NCBI RefSeq assembly: GCF_028416635.1
Contig: NZ_CP114013.1
Coordinates: 3,844,001 to 3,908,000, forward strand
Reading direction: 5' to 3'
Length of the DNA: 64,000 nt
Source of the DNA: Baekduia alba
Lineage (GTDB): Bacteria > Actinomycetota > Thermoleophilia > Solirubrobacterales > Solirubrobacteraceae
Position numbers and translations under genes: made by a program
Part shown: positions 8,323-16,277 of the stretch, piece by piece
How the letters are laid out: the number at the start of each line of letters is the position of its first letter
Position numbering within the stretch: position 1 is the first letter of the stretch
The notes under the pieces: model-generated
Database searches by the model: none
Seen by the model: the letters and a program-made list of their open reading frames with translations, nothing else
What the model was told of the DNA's origin: nothing

Positions 8323-9938
8323 GGAGCCCAGGGGCAGGTCGCCGCGCCGGCCTTGCGCTGCTGGCGCAGCTTCGTCACGTTGCCCGCGATCGCGCCCCGC
8401 GACATGCCGTCCAGACGACGCAGGAGCGACGTGTAGGCCAACACCTGGCGGCGCATCAGGCCGAAGTCGATGCCCTCCAGCCCCCAGCCCGGGTCGTAGA
8501 GGGTCTGCGGCGCGGCGATCGTCGCCACCGTCGGCAGCAGGTGGCGGTTGTAAGGCGTGCCCTCGCCGCCGAAGCTGCAGTGCACCGGGACGTGGTCGCC
8601 CGGCGCGTCGGCGCCCTTCAGCAGCGCCGTGCGCCGCAGGTCGTAGCGGCGCACCTCGTCCTGGACGGCGGACACGAGCTTGGGCGAGTCCGAGACGCCG
8701 ACGAGCGCGAGCTCCGGCTTGCCGGTGCGCCGCAGCGTCATCCCGATGCCGTCGGGTCGCGGCTGGACGGCGTACTCCAGCGCGCCGAGGTGCTCGAGCA
8801 CCACCACCGCGTCGACCGTGCCCTTGTCGTAGTCGCGGTCGAGCTGCTCGGCGACCTGCTCGGAGCCGCCGTCGCGGACGTGGACGTCCGGGCCCTTGAC
8901 CCGCTGGTAGAAGTGCGCGGTGCTGAACGCGAGCTCGATCGTCTTGGCGCGGCAGCCGCGCGGCAGGCCGGCGAAGTAGCGCGCCATCGTCAACATCGCG
9001 ATCGGCCCATTGTCCTCGACGGCGTTGGTCCCGTCGGTGTGGCTGTCGATCACCAGCCGCTGCTGGCTGGCGCCCGGGATCGTGGCCAGCAGGGTGCGCG
9101 TGGTGACGGGACGCGTCGTCGCCCGGAGGGTGATCGTCGCCTGCGGCTGGCCGCCGCCGGCGAGCGCGTCGCGGATCGCCTTGGACTCGTCGGAGCCCAG
9201 CCACAGGCCGGGCGTCTTGTAGGCCAAGCCCTCGTAGGGCTCGTCGTGGCCGACGATCTGGGCCCGGGGCAGGTCCTTCAGGAACACGATGCCGGCCGCG
9301 CCCGCGCGGTCGGCGTCCTGCATGTCCTGCAGGCGCTTGTCGTAGTTCATGAAGTCGCCCTGGTAGGTCCCGGCCTGGTCGATCATGTGCGTGGGGTCGT
9401 ACTCCGCCCAGCTCAGCAGCGGGTTGGCGAAGACGTTCAGCGGGACGCTGCCGCGCGGCGCCTCGCGCACGACGATCTTGCCGGCGGCGGTCGCGGCCGA
9501 GATCGGCGCGTCGTCGGCGACGACGACCAGCGGCGCGGTGACGCCGGCGGCGCCGGTGGCGCCCGAGGAGGGCACCGGGCCGGCGACCGGGAGCGCCACG
9601 GCGCGGTCGCCGACGCGCAGCTGCAGGGTGCTCGTCTGCGCCGTCCAGCGCCGGATCGTGAACCGCTGCTCGCGCAGCCGCACGCCCGGGATCCGGCGCA
9701 GCCGCGCCTCGAGCCAGTCCACGAACTGCTCGTGCGCGACGCTGCCCGTGGGCCGCGCGCCGAACTTCCACTCGGCGGCGTTGAGCGTGCGCAGCGTCGC
9801 GGCGCTGGCCAGCGACGACGTCGGCGGACAGGCCGTCGTCGTCGTCGCGTGCGCGGTCGGCGCGGCGGTCAGCGCGAAGGTGGCGAGGAGCGCCGCGCCC
9901 GCGGCGCGCGCTCCTGCCTGCCGTGTCCTCCCGATCAC
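8319..9938 (-). CDS. Exported M28 peptidase-like protein, probably with altered active site
   Basis: 539 residues from GTG 9938, which overlaps the preceding hydrolase stop by 4 bases. A signal peptide (ending about PTAHA, residue 31) is followed by a PA-domain-like insertion (AGKIVVREAP to AGAAGIVFLKDL) and an M28 core with SHTDG and VEDNGPIAM, matching the HxD and DN metal-ligand segments. The segment where M28 enzymes carry the catalytic Glu-Glu pair reads IELAFSTAHF, with no EE, and the final His is in PVHCSFGGEG. It may therefore be inactive as a peptidase or may have a different chemistry. Its operon partners are exported hydrolases, so an extracytoplasmic degradative role is likely. 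Confidence 0.72.
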   Translation of the reverse strand: MIGRTRQAGARAAGAALLATFALTAAPTAHATTTTACPPTSSLASAATLRTLNAAEWKFGARPTGSVAHEQFVDWLEARLRRIPGVRLREQRFTIRRWTAQTSTLQLRVGDRAVALPVAGPVPSSGATGAAGVTAPLVVVADDAPISAATAAGKIVVREAPRGSVPLNVFANPLLSWAEYDPTHMIDQAGTYQGDFMNYDKRLQDMQDADRAGAAGIVFLKDLPRAQIVGHDEPYEGLAYKTPGLWLGSDESKAIRDALAGGGQPQATITLRATTRPVTTRTLLATIPGASQQRLVIDSHTDGTNAVEDNGPIAMLTMARYFAGLPRGCRAKTIELAFSTAHFYQRVKGPDVHVRDGGSEQVAEQLDRDYDKGTVDAVVVLEHLGALEYAVQPRPDGIGMTLRRTGKPELALVGVSDSPKLVSAVQDEVRRYDLRRTALLKGADAPGDHVPVHCSFGGEGTPYNRHLLPTVATIAAPQTLYDPGWGLEGIDFGLMRRQVLAYTSLLRRLDGMSRGAIAGNVTKLRQQRKAGAATCPWAP

Positions 9939-10795
9939 GGCAGCTGCTTCTCGGCCTGGTTCTGCCACGCCGTGTTTGTGTTGATCTCGGGACCGGTGCC
10001 GGCGAAGGCGCCGCGCGCGTAGGTGTCGCCGCTCAGGCGGTAGCGCAGCCAGGCGGTGATGTAGCCCAGGAAGCCGCCGCCGGTGCCCTGGATCGTGTTG
10101 TGGTCGGCGTTCTTGAGCACGGCCTTGGCCGCCGCGCCCGGCACGCTGTCGTAGAAGCCGGCGATCGTGCTCGGCGGGGAGATCAACCAGTCGTTGGCGC
10201 CGCCGAGGAAGAGCACCGGGTTGGTCAGCTGCTCGGGGTGGTACTCGTCGCCGGGCGAGACCCAGATGGTGCTCGGCAGGGCGATCGGGATCGTCGAGGT
10301 GATGAGCCCCGCGGAGTGGGTGGTCGCGTTGACCGCGCCGCCCGCGCCCTGCGAGTGGCCGACCGCGGCGATCTTCGTGGTGTCGAGCTGCTGGTAGAAC
10401 GGGCTGCCGGCCGTGGCGTTCTGCGTGACGAGGTACTGCGCGCCGGCGAGCATCTCGGTGCCCTTCCCCGTCTTCGTGCTCGTGGACGCGACGACCACGA
10501 AGCCCCACGACGCGAGCTGGTGCAGCAGCCCCGAGTATTGGCTGGGCACCGCGTCGGTTCCGTTGCCCCAGGTGACGATCGGCGCCTTGACGCCGCCGGC
10601 GCCGAGATCGGCGGGATAGAGCAGGTTGTAGGTGACGCTCCCGGCCGACGTCACGTCGCTCGTGGCGATCGCCGACGGACCGGCCACCTTGTACTTGGAC
10701 TCGATCGGGTTGGTGACCGCGGACGCGTTGGCGGACGCGAACGCGGACACGGCCAGCGCGAGGACCCCCGCGCGCATCAGGCGACGACGCAACAT
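9935..10795 (-). CDS. Exported alpha/beta hydrolase, cutinase/PETase-like (dienelactone hydrolase fold)
   Basis: 286 residues starting at ATG 10795, chosen for its strong GGAGGA ribosome-binding site 6 bases upstream and the signal peptide MLRRRLMRAGVLALAVSAFA that follows. The fold is an alpha/beta hydrolase: VTWGNGTDA (oxyanion loop), GHSQGAGGA (nucleophile Ser), LGGANDWLISP (Asp) and NADHNTIQG (His). This arrangement resembles polyester hydrolases and lipase-like chlorophyllase-family proteins. It is the first gene of a four-gene operon and has a strong promoter with a TetR-type operator directly upstream. The physiological substrate is unknown. Confidence 0.83.
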   Translation of the reverse strand: MLRRRLMRAGVLALAVSAFASANASAVTNPIESKYKVAGPSAIATSDVTSAGSVTYNLLYPADLGAGGVKAPIVTWGNGTDAVPSQYSGLLHQLASWGFVVVASTSTKTGKGTEMLAGAQYLVTQNATAGSPFYQQLDTTKIAAVGHSQGAGGAVNATTHSAGLITSTIPIALPSTIWVSPGDEYHPEQLTNPVLFLGGANDWLISPPSTIAGFYDSVPGAAAKAVLKNADHNTIQGTGGGFLGYITAWLRYRLSGDTYARGAFAGTGPEINTNTAWQNQAEKQLP

Positions 10796-10830
10796 GCTCT
10801 CCTCCGGACAGACGTTGACCCTGCCGACCA

Positions 10831-10859
10831 ATTAAATACTGTTCAGTCTTTTAAGTCAA
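10831..10859 (-). promoter_or_regulatory. Promoter of the secreted-hydrolase operon
   Basis: On the minus strand a -35 box TTGACT (10859-10854) and a -10 box TTTAAT (10836-10831) are separated by exactly 17 bases, a near-consensus housekeeping promoter in otherwise very GC-rich DNA. Transcription would start near 10824 and reach the ATG at 10795 after a short leader with GGAGGA. The -35 box overlaps the last codons of the tetR gene, so the operon can be read both from this promoter and through from tetR. Confidence 0.75.
10835..10850. promoter_or_regulatory. TetR-type operator inside the promoter spacer
   Basis: The inverted repeat AATACTG-TT-CAGTCTT has arms that match at 6 of 7 positions; the core ACTG/CAGT arms are perfect. 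It fills the spacer between the -35 and -10 boxes of the hydrolase operon, the classical place for a TetR repressor to block RNA polymerase. The neighbouring upstream gene encodes a TetR protein, which makes it the natural candidate. Confidence 0.72.
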
Positions 10860-11522
10860 CCGGGCGACGTCGCGGTCGTCGGAGACCAGCCGGACGACGA
10901 TCGCCACCAGGTCGTCGGCCAGCTCGGCCAGCTGCGCGGAGCGCCCAGCGCGGACCTCGCTGCTCACGAGCTCGGTGATGGCCATGACCAGCAGCGACGG
11001 GACGAGCTCCGGCACCGGCGCCAGCTCCGGGCGCTCGGCCCGGACGCCCGCGGCGACGTCGACGAAGATGGTGCGGAACTCCGCGTAGGCGCGCTCGCGC
11101 TGGTCCAGGGCGCGCGCGCCCGCCGCCGGCAACTCGATGAAGTAGGCGAGCGACCAGCGCGCCTGCGCGGCCCACCACTCCAGGTAGGTCGTCATGCCCG
11201 CGCGCAGCGCGCTCAGCCAGTCGGCGTGCGGCGCGGCGGCCGCCCGGACCGCGCGCATCAGGTCGACGGCCATCGCGTCGCACGCCGCGACGAAGCAGTC
11301 CTCCTTGTCGGTGAACTGCTCGTAGAACACGTTGCGCGACACGCGCGCGAGCCGCACGATGTCGGTCAGCGTGGTCCGCGCGAAGCCGCGGTCCGCGACG
11401 GCCTCCAGCACGGCGAACAGCAGCCGCTCGCGCTGCGACGCGCGCACGGACTGCTCCGACAGCTTGTGGCGGCCGCGGGGCAGCGGCTCGGGCTGGCGGG
11501 AACGCTGCGGGCCGTCGGGCAC
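10851..11522 (-). CDS. TetR/AcrR family transcriptional repressor
   Basis: 223 residues from GTG 11522. The N-terminal helix-turn-helix spans about residues 25-75 (ERLLFAVLEAVADRGFARTT, TDIVRLARVSRNVFYEQFTDKEDCF), followed by a helical ligand domain of normal length. A frame open further upstream contains a Cys-rich segment without TetR similarity, so the GTG is preferred; it has no Shine-Dalgarno but a TACGGT box ends 6 bases before it, consistent with a leaderless transcript. The gene lies directly upstream of the exported-hydrolase operon, whose promoter contains an inverted repeat suited to this protein. The inducer is unknown. Confidence 0.88.
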   Translation of the reverse strand: MPDGPQRSRQPEPLPRGRHKLSEQSVRASQRERLLFAVLEAVADRGFARTTLTDIVRLARVSRNVFYEQFTDKEDCFVAACDAMAVDLMRAVRAAAAPHADWLSALRAGMTTYLEWWAAQARWSLAYFIELPAAGARALDQRERAYAEFRTIFVDVAAGVRAERPELAPVPELVPSLLVMAITELVSSEVRAGRSAQLAELADDLVAIVVRLVSDDRDVARLT

Positions 11523-11722
11523 GCGGCAACCGTAGCCGAGCGCCGGCCCGGTCAGCGACCACTCGCAGATGGTCCCGCCCGCCGCGGCGCGGCAGGCGGC
11601 GCACCGGCTCGCCGCCTCACCGGACGCCCCCGACCGTACGCAACCTGACGGTTGCGCGACCGCGGTGTCACATCTGGCGGGGGTCACCCGTCATCTGCAT
11701 GACCCCAGCCTGACGAGGAGCG

Positions 11723-12751
11723 ATGACGATGCCCGACGACGACCGACCGATCGCGGTCTACGGAGCGACCGGCTACACCGGCGTGCAGGTGGTCGACGAG
11801 CTGCGCCGGCGCGGCGCCGCGCCGGTGCTCGTCGGCCGCGACCGCGAGCGGCTCGCCGATGGCGCCGGCGGCGACGAGGTCCGGATCGCCGCGCTCGACG
11901 ACGCTCCGGCGCTGGCCGCGGCGTTCGCCGGCTGCTCCGCGGTGCTCAACTGCGTCGGCCCGTTCCAGACCAGCGGCGAGCGCGTGCTCGAGGCGGCGCT
12001 GGCCGCGGGCGCGCACTACCTCGACTTCGCCGCCGAGCAGGATCCCGTCCTGGCCATGTTCGACGGCTGGGACGGCCGCGCGCGTGCGGCCGGGCTCGCC
12101 GTCGTCCCGGCGCTCGGCTTCTACGGCGGGCTCGGCGACCTGCTCGCGTCGGTCACGGCGCGCGGCATGACCGACGTGCGCGAGCTGACGATCGCCTACG
12201 CGGTCGACGGCTGGGTGCTGACGCACGCCTCGCGCGCCGCGAGCGCGCTCATGGCCGGGCGCCGCCGCGCATGGCGCGACGGCCGGCTCAGCCTGGACAC
12301 CGACAAGCCGCGGTACGGCAGCTTCGCCTACCCCGCGCCGCGCGGGGTGCAGCCCGTCATGGAGGACTACCCGCTGCCCGAGGCGGTGACCGTCCCGCGC
12401 CACGTCGCCACCCCGAACGTCCGGCTGGTCATGGCGCTCGCGACGCTGCGCGAGATCCTCGGCCCCGACGCGCCGGCGCCCGACGACGTGACGGCCCAGC
12501 AGCGCGCGGACACGCCGTTCTCCGTCGTGGTCGAGGCGACCGACGTGAGCGGCACGCGGCGCTCGGTCGCCACCGGCAGCGACATCTACGGCATCACCGC
12601 GCCGATCCTCGTCGACGCCGCGCTGCGCCTCGTCGCGTCCGAGGCGATCGGGGTGCTGGCCCCGAGCCAGGCGTTCGACGCGGCGGACTTCCTCGCGGAC
12701 CTCGCCCAGCGCTGGCCGGCGCTCGCGCTGACCGGGGCCGTCGCGACCTGA
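11723..12751 (+). CDS. Saccharopine dehydrogenase-like NAD(P)-binding protein (trans-acting enoyl reductase type)
   Basis: 342 residues. An N-terminal Rossmann fold opens with IAVYGATGYTGVQVVDEL, and LNCVGPF plus AGAHYLDFAAEQ are the conserved segments of the saccharopine-dehydrogenase NADP-binding family. In actinobacteria this family includes trans-acting enoyl reductases of lipid synthesis as well as many uncharacterised oxidoreductases; true saccharopine dehydrogenase is unlikely because no lysine-pathway gene is near. A GAGGAG site lies 3-4 bases before the ATG. It is divergent from the TetR gene. The substrate is not identifiable. Confidence 0.75.
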   Translation: MTMPDDDRPIAVYGATGYTGVQVVDELRRRGAAPVLVGRDRERLADGAGGDEVRIAALDDAPALAAAFAGCSAVLNCVGPFQTSGERVLEAALAAGAHYLDFAAEQDPVLAMFDGWDGRARAAGLAVVPALGFYGGLGDLLASVTARGMTDVRELTIAYAVDGWVLTHASRAASALMAGRRRAWRDGRLSLDTDKPRYGSFAYPAPRGVQPVMEDYPLPEAVTVPRHVATPNVRLVMALATLREILGPDAPAPDDVTAQQRADTPFSVVVEATDVSGTRRSVATGSDIYGITAPILVDAALRLVASEAIGVLAPSQAFDAADFLADLAQRWPALALTGAVAT

Positions 12752-12792
12752 CCTGACGTGAACTTCCTAGGCTCGGGATCGCTATCCCAAGC

Positions 12793-13356
12793 ATGAGCCC
12801 CAGCCCTTCGACCGACGCCGAGGCGATCGAGCGCTCGCTGCGCGAGCCCGGCGCGTTCGTGACCGTCTTCGAGCGCCACTACGCGGCGGTGCACGGCTAC
12901 GCCAGCCGCCGCGTCGGCGGCGACCTCGCCGACGAGATCGCGGCCGAGGCGTTCCTGCTGGCCTTCGACCGGCGGTCGACCTACGACCGGGCCTACGCCG
13001 ACGCGCGGGGGTGGCTGCTGGCGATCGCGTCCAACCAGCTGCGCCATCACTGGCGCGCGGAGCGCCGGCGCTGGGACGCCTGGGTGCGGGCGCAGGCCGG
13101 CCGTCCGGCGGCCGACGCGCTCCCCGAGGCGCTCGCCCAGAGCACCGTCGACGCGCTGGCCGCGCTCGCGTCCGACGACCGCGAGGCGCTCCTGCTGTTC
13201 GTCTGGGGCGAGCTCACCTACGACGAGGTCGCACGCGCCGTCGGCTGCCCGGTCGGGACGGTCCGCTCGCGGATCGCCCGCGCGCGCCGGCGCCTGCAGG
13301 CCGAGCTTCCGAGAACCGAACCCGTCCGCACCCGAGAGGAGATCTGCGATGTCTGA
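12793..13356 (+). CDS. ECF-family RNA polymerase sigma factor
   Basis: 187 residues. Region 2 (about 25-95) includes FVTVFERHYAAVHGYASRRVGG, DEIAAEAFLLAF and ARGWLLAIASNQLRHHWR; region 4 (about 125-180) includes ASDDREALLLFVWGELTYDEVA and CPVGTVRSRIARARRRLQ. The next gene overlaps its end by 8 bases and encodes a CU044_5270-family membrane protein; this pairing is common in actinobacteria, and the partner probably restrains the sigma factor. No clear autoregulated promoter could be assigned; a short GGGAT/ATCCC hairpin lies just before the ATG. Confidence 0.9.
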   Translation: MSPSPSTDAEAIERSLREPGAFVTVFERHYAAVHGYASRRVGGDLADEIAAEAFLLAFDRRSTYDRAYADARGWLLAIASNQLRHHWRAERRRWDAWVRAQAGRPAADALPEALAQSTVDALAALASDDREALLLFVWGELTYDEVARAVGCPVGTVRSRIARARRRLQAELPRTEPVRTREEICDV

Positions 13357-14377
13357 CCTGGACCTGCTGCGGCAGTTGGCCGCGCCCGCACCCGCGCCGA
13401 CCCCCGAGGCGCAGCGCACCGCGCTGCAGGCCCTCGAACGCCACATCGCGCTCGCGCGCGCCGCGGCGGCCCCGGCGCCGGCCGCCGCGCCCCCGCGCCG
13501 CCGCGCGCCGCGGCGCCGGCGCTTCGCGCTGCCGGCCATGGCCGCGGCCGCGGTGGCCGCCGCCGTCCTCGTGCTCGTGGGCACCGACGACGGCGCGGCT
13601 CCCGCGCCGGCCTCGGCCGCGACGGTCCTGCACCACGCCGCCGCCGCGGCGCGCGAGCAGGCGCCGGCCCAGGCCCTCGGGCCGGGCCAGTACCTCTACA
13701 CCGAGTCGGTCGGCGCCGTCCTCTACGTGACCCAGGGCGCCCAGGCCATCCGTCGGCTCGTCCCGCTGCGCCGCGAGGCGTGGCGCGACGGCGACGGCGA
13801 CGGCTGGCTGACGTCGCGCCCCGGCACGCCCACGTGGTTGACGCCGGGCGACCACGACGCCTGGGTCGCCGCCGGCCGGCCGCACCTGGGCACCGGCGCG
13901 AGCGACGTGGCGCTGAGCGGCGCCGACCGCGCCGACGTCCCGCCCGGGACCAAGACGGCGCCGCTGCCGTCGACGCCGGCCGCGCTGGCCCAGCGCCTGC
14001 GCGCCGACGCGGCCGACGCCAAGGGCGCGCCCGTCGACCAGCAGGTGTTCCTCGAGGTCGGCGACGCCCTGCGCCAGGTCAGCACGACGCCGGCCCAGCG
14101 GGCCGCGCTCTACGAGGTCGCGGCGCAGCTCCCCGGCGTCGGTCTCAGCGACGACGCGCGCGACGGGACCGGGCGCGCGGGCGTCGCGGTGGCGATGGAC
14201 GTGCCCGGCAAGGCCATGCGGTTGGAGCTCGTCTTCGACCGCGACACCTACACCCTGCTCGGCGAGACGACGACCACGCTGGCCGACAACCCCTACAACC
14301 TGCCCGAGGGCACACGCATCGGGTGGACCGCCCACGTGCGGACGGCCGTCGTCGACGGCATCCGGCAGCGCCCGTAG
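13349..14377 (+). CDS. CU044_5270 family membrane protein, likely sigma-factor partner
   Basis: 342 residues. The N-terminus MSDLDLLRQLAAPAP and a Pro/Ala/Arg linker (RRRAPRRRRF) precede one membrane segment (about residues 62-80, MAAAAVAAAVLVLVG); the remaining 250 residues are extracytoplasmic and contain the family's GQYLYTES motif. The gene begins inside the 3' end of the ECF sigma gene, showing coupled expression. Proteins of this family sit next to ECF sigma factors and are thought to act like anti-sigma factors, though no zinc-binding anti-sigma motif is present in the short cytoplasmic part. Confidence 0.8.
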   Translation: MSDLDLLRQLAAPAPAPTPEAQRTALQALERHIALARAAAAPAPAAAPPRRRAPRRRRFALPAMAAAAVAAAVLVLVGTDDGAAPAPASAATVLHHAAAAAREQAPAQALGPGQYLYTESVGAVLYVTQGAQAIRRLVPLRREAWRDGDGDGWLTSRPGTPTWLTPGDHDAWVAAGRPHLGTGASDVALSGADRADVPPGTKTAPLPSTPAALAQRLRADAADAKGAPVDQQVFLEVGDALRQVSTTPAQRAALYEVAAQLPGVGLSDDARDGTGRAGVAVAMDVPGKAMRLELVFDRDTYTLLGETTTTLADNPYNLPEGTRIGWTAHVRTAVVDGIRQRP

Positions 14378-14385
14378 CGCGTCGC

Positions 14386-15861
14386 TCAGCAGGCGACGCG
14401 CGCCGGCAGCCAGCCGCGGGTGCCGCCGTCGGTCCGCACCCGCAGCCACTGGCGGCGGGCCGCCAGGACGGCCAGCGGCTGGCCGCTGGTGACGGTGCCC
14501 GCGGCGCTGGCGCCGGGAACGGCGCGGAGCGTCGCCCGGCGGCGGCAGGCGTGGACGACCGGCAGCGGGCCGGCGCCGCGCGGCGCGGCGCGCACCGACC
14601 CGCCGCGGTCGGGCACGCGGCACAGCACCGCGACGGTGAGCCGGCGCTCGCCGGTCGCCATCCGCGCGGTGTCGAGCAGGACGCTGGCCCGGCGGCTGAC
14701 GCCGACGACGGTCGCCGGGTCCATGCCGTGGGAGATGTCGTCGCCGGGGAACGGGACGAGCCCCGCGACGCGCATCGTCGCCGGGCAGGTCAGGCTCACG
14801 GCCAGCGGCCGGGCCGTGCGCCGGGCGACGGCCTCGCGGGTGACGACGGCCATGTGCGCCGGCACCGTCGCGCCCTTGGCCAGCCGCCCGCCCGGCACGC
14901 CGACGCCCTGCAGCGCCACCGGCGTCCGGCTGCCGGGGCCGAAGACGTGCGTGTGCAGCGCGTAGGCACCGCCCGCGGCGAGCGCGCCCGCCGCGACGAC
15001 CGCCGTCGCCTTGGCCGCCAGCGGCTGGCCCGCGCCGCCGACCAGGCCGCCGAGCTTGCCGGTCGCGCCGAGGCCGCCGCCGAGCAGCAGCAGCGCCGCG
15101 GGCGCGGGGACCAGGACGCGCAGCTGGCGGCGGCGCTGCTTGAGCGCGACGCGGAAACGCCGGCAGTCGCGGCACGACGCCACGTGGCGCAGCGCGGTCA
15201 TCGGCGGGCGCCGGCGCCGGTCGTGGGCGACGAGCAGGTCGTGGCGGATGTCCTCGCAACGCGTCTCGCGCGCCTCGGCGGCGCGCGTCAGGTTCTCCCG
15301 GGCGCGATGGACGAGGTTCTTGCTCGCGGCGGCGGAGATCCCGAGCTCGCGCGCGACCTCGTCGTGGGTGAGGCCGTCGAGCTCGCGGCGCACCAGCGCG
15401 TGGCGCTGGCTGGCGGGCAGCGCCGAGATCGCGGCGAGCGTGCTCAGCGTGGTCTCGCGCTCGATCGTCAGGTCGTGCGGCGAGGCGCTCGGCGCCGCCG
15501 GCTCGTCGCCGGTGGCCTGCAGCAGCTCGAGCGGGACCGCGTCGGTGTGGGCGCGCGCCAGCTCGTCCAGGCAGCAGTTGCGAACCAACCGGAACATGTA
15601 GGGCTTGACCTGGATGTGCCGGTCGTCGCGGCGCAGCGCGAGGTGCGAGCGCAGCAGCGCCTCCTGGACGACGTCCTCCACGACGGCGGGCCGCGCGCGG
15701 AGGATCCGGCCGGCGTAGCGGGTCAGCGCGGGCGCGTGCCGGCGCGCGAGCGCGTCGAAGGCGGCGCCGTCGCCGGCCCGGAGCATCTCGACGAGCTCGG
15801 AGTCGGCGGCGCGGTCGTAGGGACGGGACACGACGGCCGGACGGACGGGCTGGGCGCTCAC
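14386..15861 (-). CDS. Membrane-anchored sigma/anti-sigma fusion: ECF sigma + zinc anti-sigma domain + TM + SH3-like tail
   Basis: 491 residues from GTG 15861 (GGAGGATCG before it). Residues about 20-105 are sigma region 2 (AFDALARRHAPALTRYAGRIL, VVEDVVQEALLRSHLAL, YMFRLVRNCCLDEL) and 140-195 region 4 (LPASQRHALVRRELDGLTHDEVA, GISAAASKNLVHRARENL). Then comes a complete ZAS zinc motif C202-x23-H226-x3-C230-x2-C233, the fold of redox- or signal-sensitive anti-sigma factors, two hydrophobic segments (about 248-266 and 283-303), and an exported part that ends in an SH3-like repeat (WLRVRTDGGTRGWLPARVAC). The sigma factor and its restraint are thus one chain fixed in the membrane. Release would need proteolysis or a conformational change (inference). 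Confidence 0.85.
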   Translation of the reverse strand: MSAQPVRPAVVSRPYDRAADSELVEMLRAGDGAAFDALARRHAPALTRYAGRILRARPAVVEDVVQEALLRSHLALRRDDRHIQVKPYMFRLVRNCCLDELARAHTDAVPLELLQATGDEPAAPSASPHDLTIERETTLSTLAAISALPASQRHALVRRELDGLTHDEVARELGISAAASKNLVHRARENLTRAAEARETRCEDIRHDLLVAHDRRRRPPMTALRHVASCRDCRRFRVALKQRRRQLRVLVPAPAALLLLGGGLGATGKLGGLVGGAGQPLAAKATAVVAAGALAAGGAYALHTHVFGPGSRTPVALQGVGVPGGRLAKGATVPAHMAVVTREAVARRTARPLAVSLTCPATMRVAGLVPFPGDDISHGMDPATVVGVSRRASVLLDTARMATGERRLTVAVLCRVPDRGGSVRAAPRGAGPLPVVHACRRRATLRAVPGASAAGTVTSGQPLAVLAARRQWLRVRTDGGTRGWLPARVAC

Positions 15862-16175
15862 CGATCCTCCGGGCAGATCGTGGACGTCCGCAGCCAGCCG
15901 CGGGTGCGGAAGCGCGTCAGCACGCGCCGCCAGCGGTCGCCGCGGTCGCGCAGCAGCACGCGGACGACGTCGCCGTCGTGGACGACGCCGACGACCGCGC
16001 CGCCGGGCGACTCCACCAACTTGACCTCGGCGGCGCAGACTCGGACGCCGTGGGGCGACGTGGCGGCGTGGGCGTCGGTGGCGGCCGCGCCGACGCCGGC
16101 GGCGAAGGAGCAGGTCGCGAGCAGCGCGACCGCGCGGCGGGGCAGTGGGGAGCGGGGAGAGCGGGGCACGTGCAC
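15858..16175 (-). CDS. Small exported SH3-like protein, partner of the sigma fusion
   Basis: About 105 residues (103 if GTG 16169 is used instead of GTG 16175; neither has a clear ribosome-binding site). A signal peptide (LPRRAVALLATCSFAAGVGA, cleaved near DAHA) is followed by a single SH3-like domain with GGAVVGVVHDGDVVRVL and TRGWLRTSTIC, bounded by one Cys at each end (CAAEV and STIC) that may form a disulfide. The stop overlaps the GTG of the sigma fusion, which carries a similar SH3-like tail, so the pair probably acts in one extracytoplasmic sensing event, for example binding a cell-wall ligand. Function is inferred from context. Confidence 0.68.
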   Translation of the reverse strand: MHVPRSPRSPLPRRAVALLATCSFAAGVGAAATDAHAATSPHGVRVCAAEVKLVESPGGAVVGVVHDGDVVRVLLRDRGDRWRRVLTRFRTRGWLRTSTICPEDR

Positions 16176-16277
16176 GTAAGACCGGGTCCGCGCCCGAAGG
16201 TCTCGGACCTTGTGCGGGGCCAGTCTGACACGATGCAAACTCCGGTACCGATCGCGGTCCACGCCGTCATAGAGGGC

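Noticed and set aside
12752-12792. Hairpin GGGAT-CGCT-ATCCC before the ECF sigma gene as a terminator
   Set aside because: The stem is only 5 bp and no T-run follows; it lies directly in the leader of the sigma gene.
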